A DNA stretch of 64,000 bases, taken from assembly GCF_007827695.1 (NCBI RefSeq), contig NZ_VITA01000019.1, forward strand, positions 50,735 through 114,734. Reading direction: 5' to 3'. Made by a program: the position numbers and the translations under genes. Origin of the DNA: Sinorhizobium medicae. GTDB lineage: Bacteria; Pseudomonadota; Alphaproteobacteria; Rhizobiales; Rhizobiaceae. Positions 37,578-46,793 of the stretch are shown piece by piece; the first letter of the stretch is position 1, and each line of letters opens with the position of its first letter. The notes under the pieces were generated by a model, which saw only the letters and a program-made list of their open reading frames with translations, ran no database searches and was not told the origin of the DNA.

Positions 37578-39104
37578 TTAGCGTACCTGTTCGGAAATGG
37601 GAGCTTTTGTGCCGGAGGCATCCGGAAGCGCGGCTGTGAGAATCCGGTGCTCGTCGAAGTCTTCCCTTGCAACTTCTGCCGCGATGAGGCCTTCGCACAT
37701 CACCAGAATGCGATCCGCAATGCCCATCACTTCCGGCAATTCGCTGGAGATGACGACGATCGCCATGCCTTGCGCTGCAAGCTCGTAAAGGATTTCGTAG
37801 ATTTCCGACTTCGCGCCAACGTCGATGCCGCGGGTCGGCTCGTCGATCAGCAGCACCTTGATGCCCTCTTCCGACAACCAGCGTCCAAGGATCACCTTCT
37901 GCTGGTTTCCGCCGGAGAGATTGACGATGTCCTGGTGGCGGGAGGGCGTGCGCACGCGCAGCTTCGCGATGAACCGCTCCGCAAGTTCCGCTTCCTTGCC
38001 GCGGTCGAGAATGCCGAAGCGAGAGAAATGGCGACGGGAGGAGATCGCCATGTTCTCTTCAATGGATCTCCCGTGGACGATGCCGTCGAATTTCCGGTCT
38101 TCCGGGCAGAGAACGATGCCGGCGCGGATCGAATGCGGGGGACTGTCGGCCCGTACGGCAACGCCGTCCACCAGGACTGTGCCCTGCCGTCGGCTGTCGG
38201 CGCCATAGAGCAGGCGGGCCATTTCGCTGCGGCCCGCGCCGATCAGCCCGAAAAAGCCGAGAATCTCGCCGCTGCGCGCGGTAAAACTGATCGGGTGTGG
38301 CAGGGCGGCGCCGGACACGCCTTCGACCGTCAGCCTTGCGTCTCCGAGAGGACGGGCGCGCCAACCCCAGATATTGGAAATCTCGCGCCCGACCATCTCG
38401 GCGATGATCTGATCGCGGGTCACTTTCGAAACGTCCGGATGATGGGCCGCAAGCCGCCCGTCCCTGAGAACGGTCAGACTGTCGCACAGGCGGAAAATCT
38501 CGTCGAGGCGATGCGAAACGTACAGAATGACGGTACCGTTCGACCGCAACCTGTCGATCAGCGAGAACAGGATCTCGCTTTCTCTCGAGGAGAGCGACGA
38601 TGTCGGCTCGTCGAGAGCAATGACGCGGGCGTCGAGCATCACCGCCTTGGCAATCTCTACCATCTGGCGCTCGCCGATCGACAAGGATGCAACCTTCGCC
38701 CCGGGATCGACGTCGATACCGATCTCCGCGAGCCTTTCACTGACGACGCGGATAAGCTGCCGGCGATCGATGACACCGGCCCTGCCGGGAAAGCGGCCGA
38801 GCCAGAGGTTCTCGGCAACCGTCAGCTCCGGCACGAGTTGCAGTTCCTGATGAATGACGATGACGCCGGCGTCGAAGGCGTCGCGTACCGAGCGATAGTG
38901 CTGCGGCCTGCCGTCGATGCGAATTTCACCAGTGTCGGCTGCCTGGTCACCGGAGAGCACCCGGATAAGGGTGGATTTCCCCGCACCGTTTTCGCCCATC
39001 AGTCCGTGAACGGCACCCTTGCGCACGGAAAAGGAGACATCCGAAAGCGCCTGAACGCCGGGATAGCCCTTTGAAATTGATGTGAATTCTAGAAAATCCT
39101 GCAT
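37578..39104 (-). CDS. sugar ABC transporter ATP-binding protein (AraG type)
   Basis: A 508-residue double-cassette ATPase. N-terminal Walker [17 protein letters not shown] and signature LSIGERQMVEIAKA; C-terminal signature [16 protein letters not shown] and Walker [19 protein letters not shown]. The internal organisation and the SBP partner point to the L-arabinose AraG group. The ATG at 39104 (MQDFLEF) has CGGAGCG upstream. It lies between the binding protein and permease genes. Confidence 0.92.
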   Translation of the reverse strand: MQDFLEFTSISKGYPGVQALSDVSFSVRKGAVHGLMGENGAGKSTLIRVLSGDQAADTGEIRIDGRPQHYRSVRDAFDAGVIVIHQELQLVPELTVAENLWLGRFPGRAGVIDRRQLIRVVSERLAEIGIDVDPGAKVASLSIGERQMVEIAKAVMLDARVIALDEPTSSLSSRESEILFSLIDRLRSNGTVILYVSHRLDEIFRLCDSLTVLRDGRLAAHHPDVSKVTRDQIIAEMVGREISNIWGWRARPLGDARLTVEGVSGAALPHPISFTARSGEILGFFGLIGAGRSEMARLLYGADSRRQGTVLVDGVAVRADSPPHSIRAGIVLCPEDRKFDGIVHGRSIEENMAISSRRHFSRFGILDRGKEAELAERFIAKLRVRTPSRHQDIVNLSGGNQQKVILGRWLSEEGIKVLLIDEPTRGIDVGAKSEIYEILYELAAQGMAIVVISSELPEVMGIADRILVMCEGLIAAEVAREDFDEHRILTAALPDASGTKAPISEQVR

Positions 39105-39167
39105 CGCAACGCTCCGGAAGGATGCCCGGCGGTTGGCCGCCGGGCTCATTTCTGTCGGGGCAGGGGA

Positions 39168-40151
39168 TTACTCGATACCGAGATCCTTGCGCACGGCTTC
39201 GTAGTTGTCGCGCAGAGCGAGCTGGCCCGCAGTCAGGACCAGCTTTTCGGGCTCTTTGCCGTTGGCGATCCATTCATACATGTTGAGGGCCGTCTCGTAG
39301 CCGTGACGTTTCGGCGAGATGATGACAGTGCCGAAGAAGCCGGTCGGCGAGGGCTTCTTGAATTCGTTGATCGCTGATTCCGCGCCGCCGATGCCCACGC
39401 CGATCATGCTGTCTGCGGGAATGCCGACGGTTTCGGTGGCACGTACTGCCCCGAGGACGGCTTCGTCGTTGAGGCCGACGGCGACCCACTTCTTGATGCC
39501 CGCATTCTTGTTGAGGACGACGGTGGATGCGTTGAGAGCAGCTTCGGTATCGGTCTTCGCCTGCGGTGCGTCGAAGATATTGGCTTCAGGGAAGCCGTTC
39601 GCCTTGAGGACGGACAGAGCGCCCTCCACCCGATCGACGGCGGTCGGGAGCTGGTCGTAGGAAACGCGGATGGCACCGACTTCCTTCATGTCCCAGCCGC
39701 GCTTCTTAATCTCGGCCACGATGGCCTCGCCCGCGGCTTCGCCGATCTTCGTGGCGGAAATGCCCATGTGCGGCACGTCTTCGAGAGCGCTGCCGTTGGC
39801 GCTGACCAGGCGGTCGTCCACCGTCATCAGTTTCAGATCGTTGGCGGCCGCCTTGGCGACGATGCCGGGACCGAGCTTGACGTCCGGGGTGCAGATGATG
39901 AAGCCCTGCGCCCCCTGAGCGCCGAGATTGTCGATGGCCGATTGAACCTTTTCGCCATCCTGGGCGCCGATCTTGACGAGGGTGAAACCCTTCTCCTTGG
40001 CTGCCTGGTCGGCGAATTTCCATTCGTCCTGGAACCACGGCTCCTCGGGCTGCTTGACGATGAAGCCGATCTTCACGTCGGAAGCGAAGGCGGATGTTGC
40101 TGCGAAAATTGCGACGGTGCCGGCCAAAGCAAAGGCCTTGATGAAGCGCAT
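39168..40151 (-). CDS. sugar ABC transporter binding protein (arabinose type)
   Basis: A 327-residue periplasmic binding protein with signal peptide (FIKAFALAGTVAIFAATSAFA, cut near residue 23). The mature protein begins SDVKIGFIVKQPEEPWFQDE, the hallmark of AraF-like L-arabinose binding proteins, with AQDGEKVQSAIDNLGAQGAQ and RVSYDQLPTAVDRVEGALS following. Start at 40151 follows GGGAGAGA. It heads the ABC operon and faces the divergent GntR gene. Galactose, fucose or arabinose are candidate ligands. Confidence 0.92.
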   Translation of the reverse strand: MRFIKAFALAGTVAIFAATSAFASDVKIGFIVKQPEEPWFQDEWKFADQAAKEKGFTLVKIGAQDGEKVQSAIDNLGAQGAQGFIICTPDVKLGPGIVAKAAANDLKLMTVDDRLVSANGSALEDVPHMGISATKIGEAAGEAIVAEIKKRGWDMKEVGAIRVSYDQLPTAVDRVEGALSVLKANGFPEANIFDAPQAKTDTEAALNASTVVLNKNAGIKKWVAVGLNDEAVLGAVRATETVGIPADSMIGVGIGGAESAINEFKKPSPTGFFGTVIISPKRHGYETALNMYEWIANGKEPEKLVLTAGQLALRDNYEAVRKDLGIE

Positions 40152-40212
40152 GATGTCTCTCCCTGTTCTGACTGACTGCTCCCTGCAGCTACCATTTGTG
40201 TAAGACGTCAAT

Positions 40213-40241
40213 ATCATACTTGTCAATTGGGCTTGTATGAT
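40213..40241. promoter_or_regulatory. inverted repeat ATCATAC-N15-GTATGAT between ABC and GntR genes
   Basis: Seven-base arms (40213-40219 and 40235-40241). A TGTCAA (40221-40226; TTGACA on the minus strand) lies inside the loop and could be the -35 box of the binding-protein promoter. The site is a good candidate operator for the adjacent FadR-type regulator. Confidence 0.5.
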
Positions 40242-40346
40242 GAATGATAGAGCATGTCTGATATTGATGGCCGAACCAAGGCTCGTCACTTCGGGACGAT
40301 TGCGGTAAGCATCGCTTCGGGTCTCAAGAGAACGCGGGCCAAGCGC

Positions 40347-41114
40347 ATGGAGATTTCAGTGCAAGGACGACATGATCAGCCGACGGATTCGGGCAGCACG
40401 CCTTCTCGTCGTCCCCGTGTGCAGAAGGATGTCACCCGGGCGCTTGCCGCCGACATCTGTGGCGACAATTATCCGGCAGGCAGCTATCTACCGCGGGAGA
40501 ACGACCTGTGCGAACGCTACGGCGTCAGCCGAACGGTCATACGCGAATCACTGAAGATTCTGGAATCGAAGGGGCTGGTGCGCGGTCGTTCACGCGTCGG
40601 CACCGTCGTCTGCAGCAAGGACGAATGGAACATTCTCGATCAGCAGGTGCTCGAGTGGATCGGTGATCGGATTTTTCAGTTCGATCTTCTGAACTGTATT
40701 CTCGAAGCGCGCCGTGCGATCGAGCCTGTTGCTGCAGAGTTGGCGGCGAGGCGCGCAACGGTGCAGGAAATCGCCGAGATCGAGCGCGCCTGGCAGCAGA
40801 TGAGGGATGCCGAGGGCGACCTCGCGAAGTTCACGGCAGCAGACGTCGCTTTTCACGAATCGCTCCTCAAGGCCAGCCATAATCAGGTGTTCCAGCAACT
40901 GGCGAGCATTATACAGGCCGGCCTCAAGTTCTCGCTGCAGGCCTCGAACGAGGCGGCGGACACGCGCGGAGGTGCCGTGGAGATACACAGGCAACTGGTC
41001 GAAGCATTGCGGATGCGGGACGCGACTGCAGCGCGTGACTGTTCCTGGCAGCTGCTGGACCTTGCCGCACGTGATCTCGCTCTCGCCGTCGAGCGACACT
41101 CACCTCCGGCGTGA
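40347..41114 (+). CDS. GntR-family (FadR/FCD) transcriptional regulator
   Basis: A 255-residue regulator. The N-terminal winged helix lies near residues 25-95 (PRENDLCERYGVSRTVIRES and SKGLVRGRSRVGTVV). The FCD effector domain follows, with ARRAIEPVAAELAARRAT and metal-ligand candidates in FHESLLKASHNQVF and EIHRQLVEAL. The ATG at 40347 gives the usual family length; an upstream ATG at 40254 would add 31 unconserved residues, and neither has a strong ribosome site. It probably represses the divergent ABC operon and the dgoD operon in response to a sugar acid. Confidence 0.88.
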   Translation: MEISVQGRHDQPTDSGSTPSRRPRVQKDVTRALAADICGDNYPAGSYLPRENDLCERYGVSRTVIRESLKILESKGLVRGRSRVGTVVCSKDEWNILDQQVLEWIGDRIFQFDLLNCILEARRAIEPVAAELAARRATVQEIAEIERAWQQMRDAEGDLAKFTAADVAFHESLLKASHNQVFQQLASIIQAGLKFSLQASNEAADTRGGAVEIHRQLVEALRMRDATAARDCSWQLLDLAARDLALAVERHSPPA

Positions 41115-41171
41115 CGGTGCGCCGGGGCGCCATTCGGATCAAACCACATCTTTGACAACTGGACGCATTTC

Positions 41172-42320
41172 ATGAAGATCACCAAGCTGACGACCTATAT
41201 CGTTCCGCCGCGCTGGCTCTTTCTCAAGATCGAAACCGACGAGGGCGTCGTCGGGTGGGGAGAGCCCGTGGTAGAGGGGCGCGCCCTGACGGTCGAGGCC
41301 GCCGTTCACGAGCTGTCTGACTATCTCGTAGGCAGGGACCCCTTCCTCATCGAGGATCATTGGAACGTGCTTTATCGCGGCGGATTCTACCGCGGCGGTG
41401 CCATACATATGAGTGCGCTGGCCGGCATTGACCAGGCGCTATGGGACATCAAGGGCAAGGCCCTCGGGCAGCCGGTCCATTCCCTGCTCGGCGGGCAATG
41501 CCGCGACAAGATCAAAGTCTATTCCTGGATTGGCGGCGACCGACCGAGCGACGTCGCGAACAATGCGCGCGACGTTGTTGCCCGCGGTTTCAAGGCGATA
41601 AAGCTCAACGGCTGCGAGGAGATGCAGATCGTCGACACCAACGAGAAGATCGATAGGGCGGTCGAGACGATCGGAACGATCCGCGACGCGATCGGCCCCA
41701 ATATCGGCATCGGCGTCGACTTCCACGGTCGTGTGCATAGGCCCATGGCGAAGGTTCTCGCCAAGGAACTGGAACAGTTCAAGCTGATGTTCATCGAGGA
41801 GCCGGTCCTGTCGGAGAACCGCGAGGCCCTGAGGGAGATCGCCAACCATTGCTCGACCCCGATCGCGCTCGGCGAAAGGCTCTATTCGCGCTGGGACTTC
41901 AAATCGGTTCTCTCCGACGGCTTCGTCGACATCATTCAGCCGGATCTTTCGCACGCCGGCGGGATCACCGAATGCCGCAAGATCGCCGCGATGGCCGAGG
42001 CCTACGATGTGGCGCTGGCGCCCCACTGCCCGCTCGGGCCGATTGCGCTTGCCGCCTGCCTGCAGGTCGACGCAGTCAGCTATAACGCCTTCATCCAGGA
42101 GCAGAGCCTCGGCATCCACTACAACGAGGCGAACGACATCCTCGATTACATCTCCAACAAGGACGTCTTCGCCTATGAGGACGGCTTCGTTTCTATTCCT
42201 CCGGGACCCGGTCTCGGCATCGAGGTGGACGAGGCCTATGTGATGGAACGCGCGAAGGAGGGGCATCGCTGGCGCAACCCGGTCTGGCGCCATTCGGATG
42301 GCAGCGTGGCCGAATGGTGA
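41172..42320 (+). CDS. dgoD: D-galactonate dehydratase
   Basis: Enolase-superfamily dehydratase of 382 residues, the same length as E. coli DgoD and very close to it end to end ([20 protein letters not shown] at the start, [16 protein letters not shown] at the end). It turns D-galactonate into 2-keto-3-deoxy-D-galactonate. Metal ligands are in [16 protein letters not shown] and [10 protein letters not shown], and the catalytic histidine in [16 protein letters not shown]. It follows the GntR gene by 57 bases and starts the catabolic run dgoD-SDR. Together with dgoK this is a De Ley-Doudoroff type route. Confidence 0.95.
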   Translation: MKITKLTTYIVPPRWLFLKIETDEGVVGWGEPVVEGRALTVEAAVHELSDYLVGRDPFLIEDHWNVLYRGGFYRGGAIHMSALAGIDQALWDIKGKALGQPVHSLLGGQCRDKIKVYSWIGGDRPSDVANNARDVVARGFKAIKLNGCEEMQIVDTNEKIDRAVETIGTIRDAIGPNIGIGVDFHGRVHRPMAKVLAKELEQFKLMFIEEPVLSENREALREIANHCSTPIALGERLYSRWDFKSVLSDGFVDIIQPDLSHAGGITECRKIAAMAEAYDVALAPHCPLGPIALAACLQVDAVSYNAFIQEQSLGIHYNEANDILDYISNKDVFAYEDGFVSIPPGPGLGIEVDEAYVMERAKEGHRWRNPVWRHSDGSVAEW

Positions 42321-42354
42321 GGAAGACGATGCGCCGATCTGAGGGAGTGAAGGG

Positions 42355-43134
42355 ATGAGTGCCCGGCTTCAAGGTAAACGGATCATGGTGACCGGCGCGG
42401 CGCAGGGCATCGGCCTCGCCATTGCCGAAGTGTTCCTGTCGGAAGGGGCGGCACTCCTTCTCGTCGACCGGGACGGCCCTCTGCTCGAAAGGGAAGCGAG
42501 CCGGCTGCAAGAGCAGGGGTGGGAGCTCGTCTACGCTCAGGCCGACATTACCGATGCGCAAGCGATCAGCGTGGCGGTCTCCAGCGCCGCAACGTCGATC
42601 GGGCGGATCAACGCGCTTGTCAACAATGCCGGAATCAACGTGTTCTCCGAGCCGCTGGCGATGAGCGACGCCGATTGGCAACGCTGTTTTGACGTAAACC
42701 TGCGCGGGGCCTGGAACTGCTGCAAGGCGGTTCTGCCGAATTTGATTGAGCAGGGCGGCGGAGCGATCCTCAACATCGCCTCAACGCATGCATTCACCAT
42801 CATTCCGCATACCTTTCCCTATCCGGTGGCAAAGCATGCGCTGCTCGGCATGACGAAAGCGCTCGGCATTGAATATGCATCGAAGGGCGTGCGGGTAAAT
42901 GCGCTGGCGCCGGGTTATGTCCTGACGCAGAAGGCTTACGACTACTGGAACAGTTTCCCGGACCCGGCGGCAGCCGAGGCGGCGACGATGAAACTTCATC
43001 CTGGCGGCCGGATCGCGACAGCGGAAGAGATCGCCCGTGCCGCCGTCTTCATGATTTCAGACGAATGCCCTTTCATGAACGCCACGTGTCTGACGGTGGA
43101 TGGCGGTCTCAGCGTCCTTCATCATCCGGCCTGA
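42355..43134 (+). CDS. short-chain dehydrogenase/reductase
   Basis: A 259-residue NAD(P)-dependent SDR. The nucleotide motif is VTGAAQGIGLAIAEVF; NNAG, the catalytic serine in LNIASTHAF and the tyrosine-lysine in FPYPVAKHALLG are all present. GAGGGAGTGAAGGG precedes the ATG. Context suggests a sugar dehydrogenase making the aldonolactone or acid that feeds dgoD. It could also act on a keto-deoxy acid. Confidence 0.88.
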   Translation: MSARLQGKRIMVTGAAQGIGLAIAEVFLSEGAALLLVDRDGPLLEREASRLQEQGWELVYAQADITDAQAISVAVSSAATSIGRINALVNNAGINVFSEPLAMSDADWQRCFDVNLRGAWNCCKAVLPNLIEQGGGAILNIASTHAFTIIPHTFPYPVAKHALLGMTKALGIEYASKGVRVNALAPGYVLTQKAYDYWNSFPDPAAAEAATMKLHPGGRIATAEEIARAAVFMISDECPFMNATCLTVDGGLSVLHHPA

Positions 43135-43179
43135 TGCCCCTGGCGGCCGGCCAGGAGCCAACAGCGTTCTCGCCGCTTG

Positions 43180-43390
43180 TCAGCCTCCAGAGCAGGCCAT
43201 CAGCCGTGGTTCGCGCCGCGTATCCTGCGGCGAAAAGCCGAAGCGCTTCTTGTAACAGGTGGCAACGTACTGGCTCGACGAGAAGCCGCAGTCGAACGCG
43301 ATCTGCGTCACGGTAGAGCCATCCGCGTTCAGCAGGTCGCGCGCGGGCTTCAAGGCGGAGCATCTGCAGATAGCGCATAGGTGTCTGCGC
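43180..43390 (-). pseudogene. AraC/GlxA-type regulator, C-terminal relic with frameshift
   Basis: On the minus strand one frame gives MRYLQMLRLE, and a second frame continues ARDLLNADGSTVTQIAFDCG and SSQYVATCYKKRFGFSPQ. Together these form the second helix-turn-helix of GlxA-like AraC regulators. They are joined by a frameshift near 43350. No effector domain or first helix-turn-helix is recognisable upstream. It is a dead remnant between the SDR and dgoK. Confidence 0.7.
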
Positions 43391-43639
43391 GCTACCTCGC
43401 GCGAGGCGATATAGGAGATCTGCTCATCAGGCCTCGGCGAACCGCTCATCGGCGGTTTCATGAACAGCCGTGGCGATACGTCGCTGGTTTCATGATCGTC
43501 GCGATTGCAAGCGCGGCCGGCGCGACGGTTGCTCTCTTCATTCGCCGTTGACGTCTTCGTCCCATCCGCCGGCCGGAAAGGCTGCCGGAGGTCCATACGG
43601 CGATCTCCGTGACCGGTTCGGTCGGGAGATCGCCGCTTT

Positions 43640-44614
43640 TCATGTCGCGGCTGCCGAGCGACGCCCCGAGATCTCCAGGGCACCCCGGATCGCCGCGTCA
43701 GCCGGTGCGGGCGCCAGCTCCAGGCCAAATGCCGTGGCCACCCTTTCATAGACCTCGACCAGATCGTCGTCGCCGACCACCGCGATCGTGTCCCCTTCCT
43801 TGAACCAGCCGCCGGCCCGCGCCTCGACAAATTCCCATCCGACGATGAGCCCGGAAAGGCGGCTCTTCATTTCGTCCGGTGTGATCGTACCGGCAAGCCA
43901 GCCGGTTCTGACGGCAAAGAGCCGTGTCAACAAGCCGCCGGCCCGAGCGCATTCTTGCTGCGCCAGCGCAATGCCTTCAGCGAAAGCCGCTGTGGCATGG
44001 TCGCGCTCGGCCGTCGCGACCTTCGACAGGAAGGAATGGCTGGCCAGCGTCGCGTAGATTTCACCGGTGACGAAGGTGCGGAAACGCTCGATGCGGCCGC
44101 CTTTGATCTCGGCCCATTTTGCATGCGTCCCGGGCAGGACGACGACCATGTCCCTATTCAGGCCGAAGCCGACGAGCTGGGTCTCTTCGCCGCGCATGAC
44201 GTCCGGGAAAGGAAAGGCCGTCGGATCCGTCAGGCCCGGTAAAAAGGTAAGCCGGTCTCCCTGCGCAAGTTCGATGGTGCGGCACGCGGCGGCCAGGTCC
44301 CCGGCCGCCGCCGGGGTCGGCACATAAGGCATCTCGATCCATCCGTTGCGGCTCCCGATCATTCCTGCCGCCACGATGTCGAGCGGGCCGTATTCGGCGC
44401 GCCAGGATGCGAGGCCTTCGCTAACGACGCGCGCGTGCTCGCCTTTGGTGACCGACTGGATTCCCCGGTCGCCTATTTTTTCATCGACAATCGAGCCGTC
44501 CGATTTCACCAGGAAAGCCCGGAAGTTCGTGGTGCCCCAATCGAGCACGACCGTGACAGGTTCATATGCAGCGTCCGGCAAGGCCATCTCCTTCAAAGTT
44601 ATATGGATTGACAC
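43640..44614 (-). CDS. dgoK: 2-dehydro-3-deoxygalactonokinase
   Basis: A 324-residue kinase of the DgoK family, which phosphorylates 2-keto-3-deoxygalactonate at the 6-position. The ATP-fold begins VTVVLDWGTTNFRAFLV. DIVAAGMIGSRNGWIEMPYV and MVVVLPGTHAKWAEIKGGRI are family motifs. The GTG at 44614 has GAAGG 9 bases upstream; the ATG at 44587 has a Shine-Dalgarno touching it and is less likely. It is transcribed divergently from the DapA-family aldolase gene. Confidence 0.9.
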   Translation of the reverse strand: MSIHITLKEMALPDAAYEPVTVVLDWGTTNFRAFLVKSDGSIVDEKIGDRGIQSVTKGEHARVVSEGLASWRAEYGPLDIVAAGMIGSRNGWIEMPYVPTPAAAGDLAAACRTIELAQGDRLTFLPGLTDPTAFPFPDVMRGEETQLVGFGLNRDMVVVLPGTHAKWAEIKGGRIERFRTFVTGEIYATLASHSFLSKVATAERDHATAAFAEGIALAQQECARAGGLLTRLFAVRTGWLAGTITPDEMKSRLSGLIVGWEFVEARAGGWFKEGDTIAVVGDDDLVEVYERVATAFGLELAPAPADAAIRGALEISGRRSAAAT

Positions 44615-44653
44615 GGCCTATCACCTTCGCTTATGGTCCACAATATAAATTGT
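44608..44653 (+). promoter_or_regulatory. promoter with operator ACAATATAAATTGT
   Basis: TTGACA (44608-44613) and TATGGT (44632-44637) are 18 bases apart. The inverted repeat ACAAT-ATAA-ATTGT (44640-44653) covers the expected start of transcription of the aldolase gene. Its position would allow repression; the regulator is unknown. Confidence 0.5.
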
Positions 44654-44677
44654 AAGTCTCACTATACGGACCTAATT

Positions 44678-45595
44678 ATGCCGCTGACAGGAATTCTCCC
44701 GGTTCTCCCGACGCCCTTCACGGAAAGCGGGGTCGATATTGCCGCGATGCGCCGTATCGTCCGGTTCGCTTTGGATGCGGGCGTTGCGGGCGTGGTGTTT
44801 CCTGGTTTTGCGAGCGAGGTGGAAATGTTGACCGGAGAGGAGCGCCTGGCGCTTCTCGAAACCGTCTCGGCCGAGGTCGATGGGCGTGTGCCGGTCATAG
44901 CCGGCGCCAGCGCGGCGACCGTTGATGACGTCGTCGCCTATGGCAGGCAGGCGCTGGCGCTCGGGATCACGCAGCTCATGATCCAACCCCCGAAGTCCAT
45001 CGGGGCAGGAGCAGACGCGGTGGCCGCTTTTCTTTCTGCTTCGGCGATGCAAATGCCCGACGCGGAATTTATCCTTCAGAATGCGCCCGCGCCGCGTGGC
45101 TCGGACTTGTCGCCCGAGGCGGTCCTCAAGGTCGTCCGTCGGGTTCCGGCTGTTCGATATGTCAAGGAAGAGACCCTTCCCGCGGGGCCCGCGATCACCG
45201 CCATCCTCGCGGACGCGCCCGAGCATTTGCTGGGCGTCATCGGCGGCGGAGGCGCTCGCTACATTCTTGACGAGTACGATCGGGGTGCATGTGCGGCGAT
45301 GCCGGCGCTCGAGATCGCCGACCTGCATGTCGCTCTCGACCGCAATTATCGCGCAGGCCGTGGAGGCGAGGCGCGAACGCTTTACGTGAAGTCGCTGCCT
45401 TTATTGGCGCTTCAGGCCGTTTATCGCATGCGGCTGACCAAGCATGTGCTCGGCTTGCGCGGGATCATTGACAACCCCATTGTGCGTGCTCCGACTCCTG
45501 ATCTCGACGCAATGGCCGTTCGCGACATCGAAAGATGCCTGCAGGAGTGCGAGGTGGAATCCTTCGGGAGATCAAATAGAGGGTCGGGCGCATGA
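44678..45595 (+). CDS. DapA-family aldolase/dehydratase (2-keto-3-deoxy sugar acid type)
   Basis: A 305-residue TIM-barrel class I aldolase of the dihydrodipicolinate synthase/N-acetylneuraminate lyase family. It has LPVLPTPFTESGVDI at the N-terminus and the Schiff-base lysine in VRYVKEETLPAGPA. The ATG at 44678 fits family N-termini and lies 25 bases after an operator-like repeat; an ATG at 44633 would add 15 unlikely residues. Next to dgoK and an enolase-superfamily enzyme, it likely cleaves or dehydrates a 2-keto-3-deoxy sugar acid. Its stop overlaps the next gene by 4 bases. Confidence 0.85.
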   Translation: MPLTGILPVLPTPFTESGVDIAAMRRIVRFALDAGVAGVVFPGFASEVEMLTGEERLALLETVSAEVDGRVPVIAGASAATVDDVVAYGRQALALGITQLMIQPPKSIGAGADAVAAFLSASAMQMPDAEFILQNAPAPRGSDLSPEAVLKVVRRVPAVRYVKEETLPAGPAITAILADAPEHLLGVIGGGGARYILDEYDRGACAAMPALEIADLHVALDRNYRAGRGGEARTLYVKSLPLLALQAVYRMRLTKHVLGLRGIIDNPIVRAPTPDLDAMAVRDIERCLQECEVESFGRSNRGSGA

Positions 45596-46761
45596 GCGAT
45601 CGCGTCAAAAAGATTGAGAGCTTCACGCTCACCTTGCCGCGCGACAAACCATATCTCGGCAAACCGCGCCCGGGCGAGGAGCCGAACGGGCGCGGCTACC
45701 TGGTCCGCAAGGGCAATCGCACCGTCTATCCGACATTCGATCGGAGCGTGCTCGTCCGTATCGAGACTGAGAATGGCGCCGTCGGCTGGGGCGAAACCTA
45801 TGGATTGGTTGCGCCGCGGGCGACGATGGAGATCATTGACGATCTTCTCGCGGATTTCACCGTGGGCCGCGATCCATTCGATGCGGCGGCGATCCATGAC
45901 GACCTTTATGATCTCATGCGGGTGCGCGGCTACACCGGCGGCTTTTACGTCGATGCGCTCGCGGCGATCGACATCGCGCTATGGGACTTGGCTGGCAAGC
46001 TCGCCGGTATGCCGGTCTGCAAGCTGCTCGGCGGCCGGAGGCGCGACAGGATCGACGCTTACATTTCCGGGCTGCCTGAAGACACGCGCGGAAAACGGGC
46101 CGAGCTCGCCGCATCATGGCAGGCCAAGGGTTTCTCATCTTTCAAATTTGCCTCGCCCGTTGCCGATGACGGGGTCGCAAGTGAGATCGAAACCCTGCGC
46201 GAAAGGCTCGGTGACGGGGCGCGCATCGCCTGCGACATGCATTGGGCGCAGACCGCAAGCGAAGCGATCGCGCTGATCAGGGCAATGGAGCCGCACGGAT
46301 TGTGGTTCGCCGAGGCGCCGGTGCGTACCGAGGACATGGAGGGTCTGGCTCGGGTGGCGGCAAGCGTCCCGACCGCCATTGCGGTGGGTGAGGAATGGCG
46401 CACCGTCTACGATATGGTACCGCGCGTCGCGCGGAACGCGCTCGCAATCGTGCAGCCGGAGATGGGCCACAAGGGCATCACGCAATTCATGCGTATCGGC
46501 GAATGCGCCCATGCGCATCACATCAAGATCATCCCGCATGCAACGATCGGCTCCGGCATCTTCCTGGCGGCAAGTCTCCAGGCGAGCGCGGCGCTGGCGA
46601 ATGTCGACTGCCATGAGTTCCAGCATTCGATCTTCGAGCCCAATCGCCGGCTTCTCGACGGAGATATGGATTGCGTCGAAGGCCAATACATCCTGCCGAC
46701 AGGGCCGGGGCTCGGCGTCGAGCCGTCGAAGGAGGCGCTCGCGCTTCTGAAAAGAAATTGA
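45592..46761 (+). CDS. mandelate racemase/muconate lactonizing enzyme family protein
   Basis: A 389-residue enolase-superfamily protein. Metal ligands are in ACDMHWAQTA (Asp), LWFAEAPVR (Glu) and AVGEEWRT (Glu); a catalytic histidine is in IIPHATIGSGI. The usual KxK base motif of the mandelate racemase group reads SFKFAS here, so only one lysine is clear. It probably acts as a sugar acid dehydratase or a cycloisomerase. It overlaps the aldolase by 4 bases and is followed by an ABC transporter operon. Confidence 0.87.
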   Translation: MSDRVKKIESFTLTLPRDKPYLGKPRPGEEPNGRGYLVRKGNRTVYPTFDRSVLVRIETENGAVGWGETYGLVAPRATMEIIDDLLADFTVGRDPFDAAAIHDDLYDLMRVRGYTGGFYVDALAAIDIALWDLAGKLAGMPVCKLLGGRRRDRIDAYISGLPEDTRGKRAELAASWQAKGFSSFKFASPVADDGVASEIETLRERLGDGARIACDMHWAQTASEAIALIRAMEPHGLWFAEAPVRTEDMEGLARVAASVPTAIAVGEEWRTVYDMVPRVARNALAIVQPEMGHKGITQFMRIGECAHAHHIKIIPHATIGSGIFLAASLQASAALANVDCHEFQHSIFEPNRRLLDGDMDCVEGQYILPTGPGLGVEPSKEALALLKRN

Positions 46762-46793
46762 AAGCGAATAAGCGCGGAGGAGTGGAGGAAAAC

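Noticed and set aside
40254..40346. N-terminal extension of the GntR regulator
   Set aside because: The extra residues do not resemble the family and the frame overlaps the promoter region; the shorter start gives the normal length.
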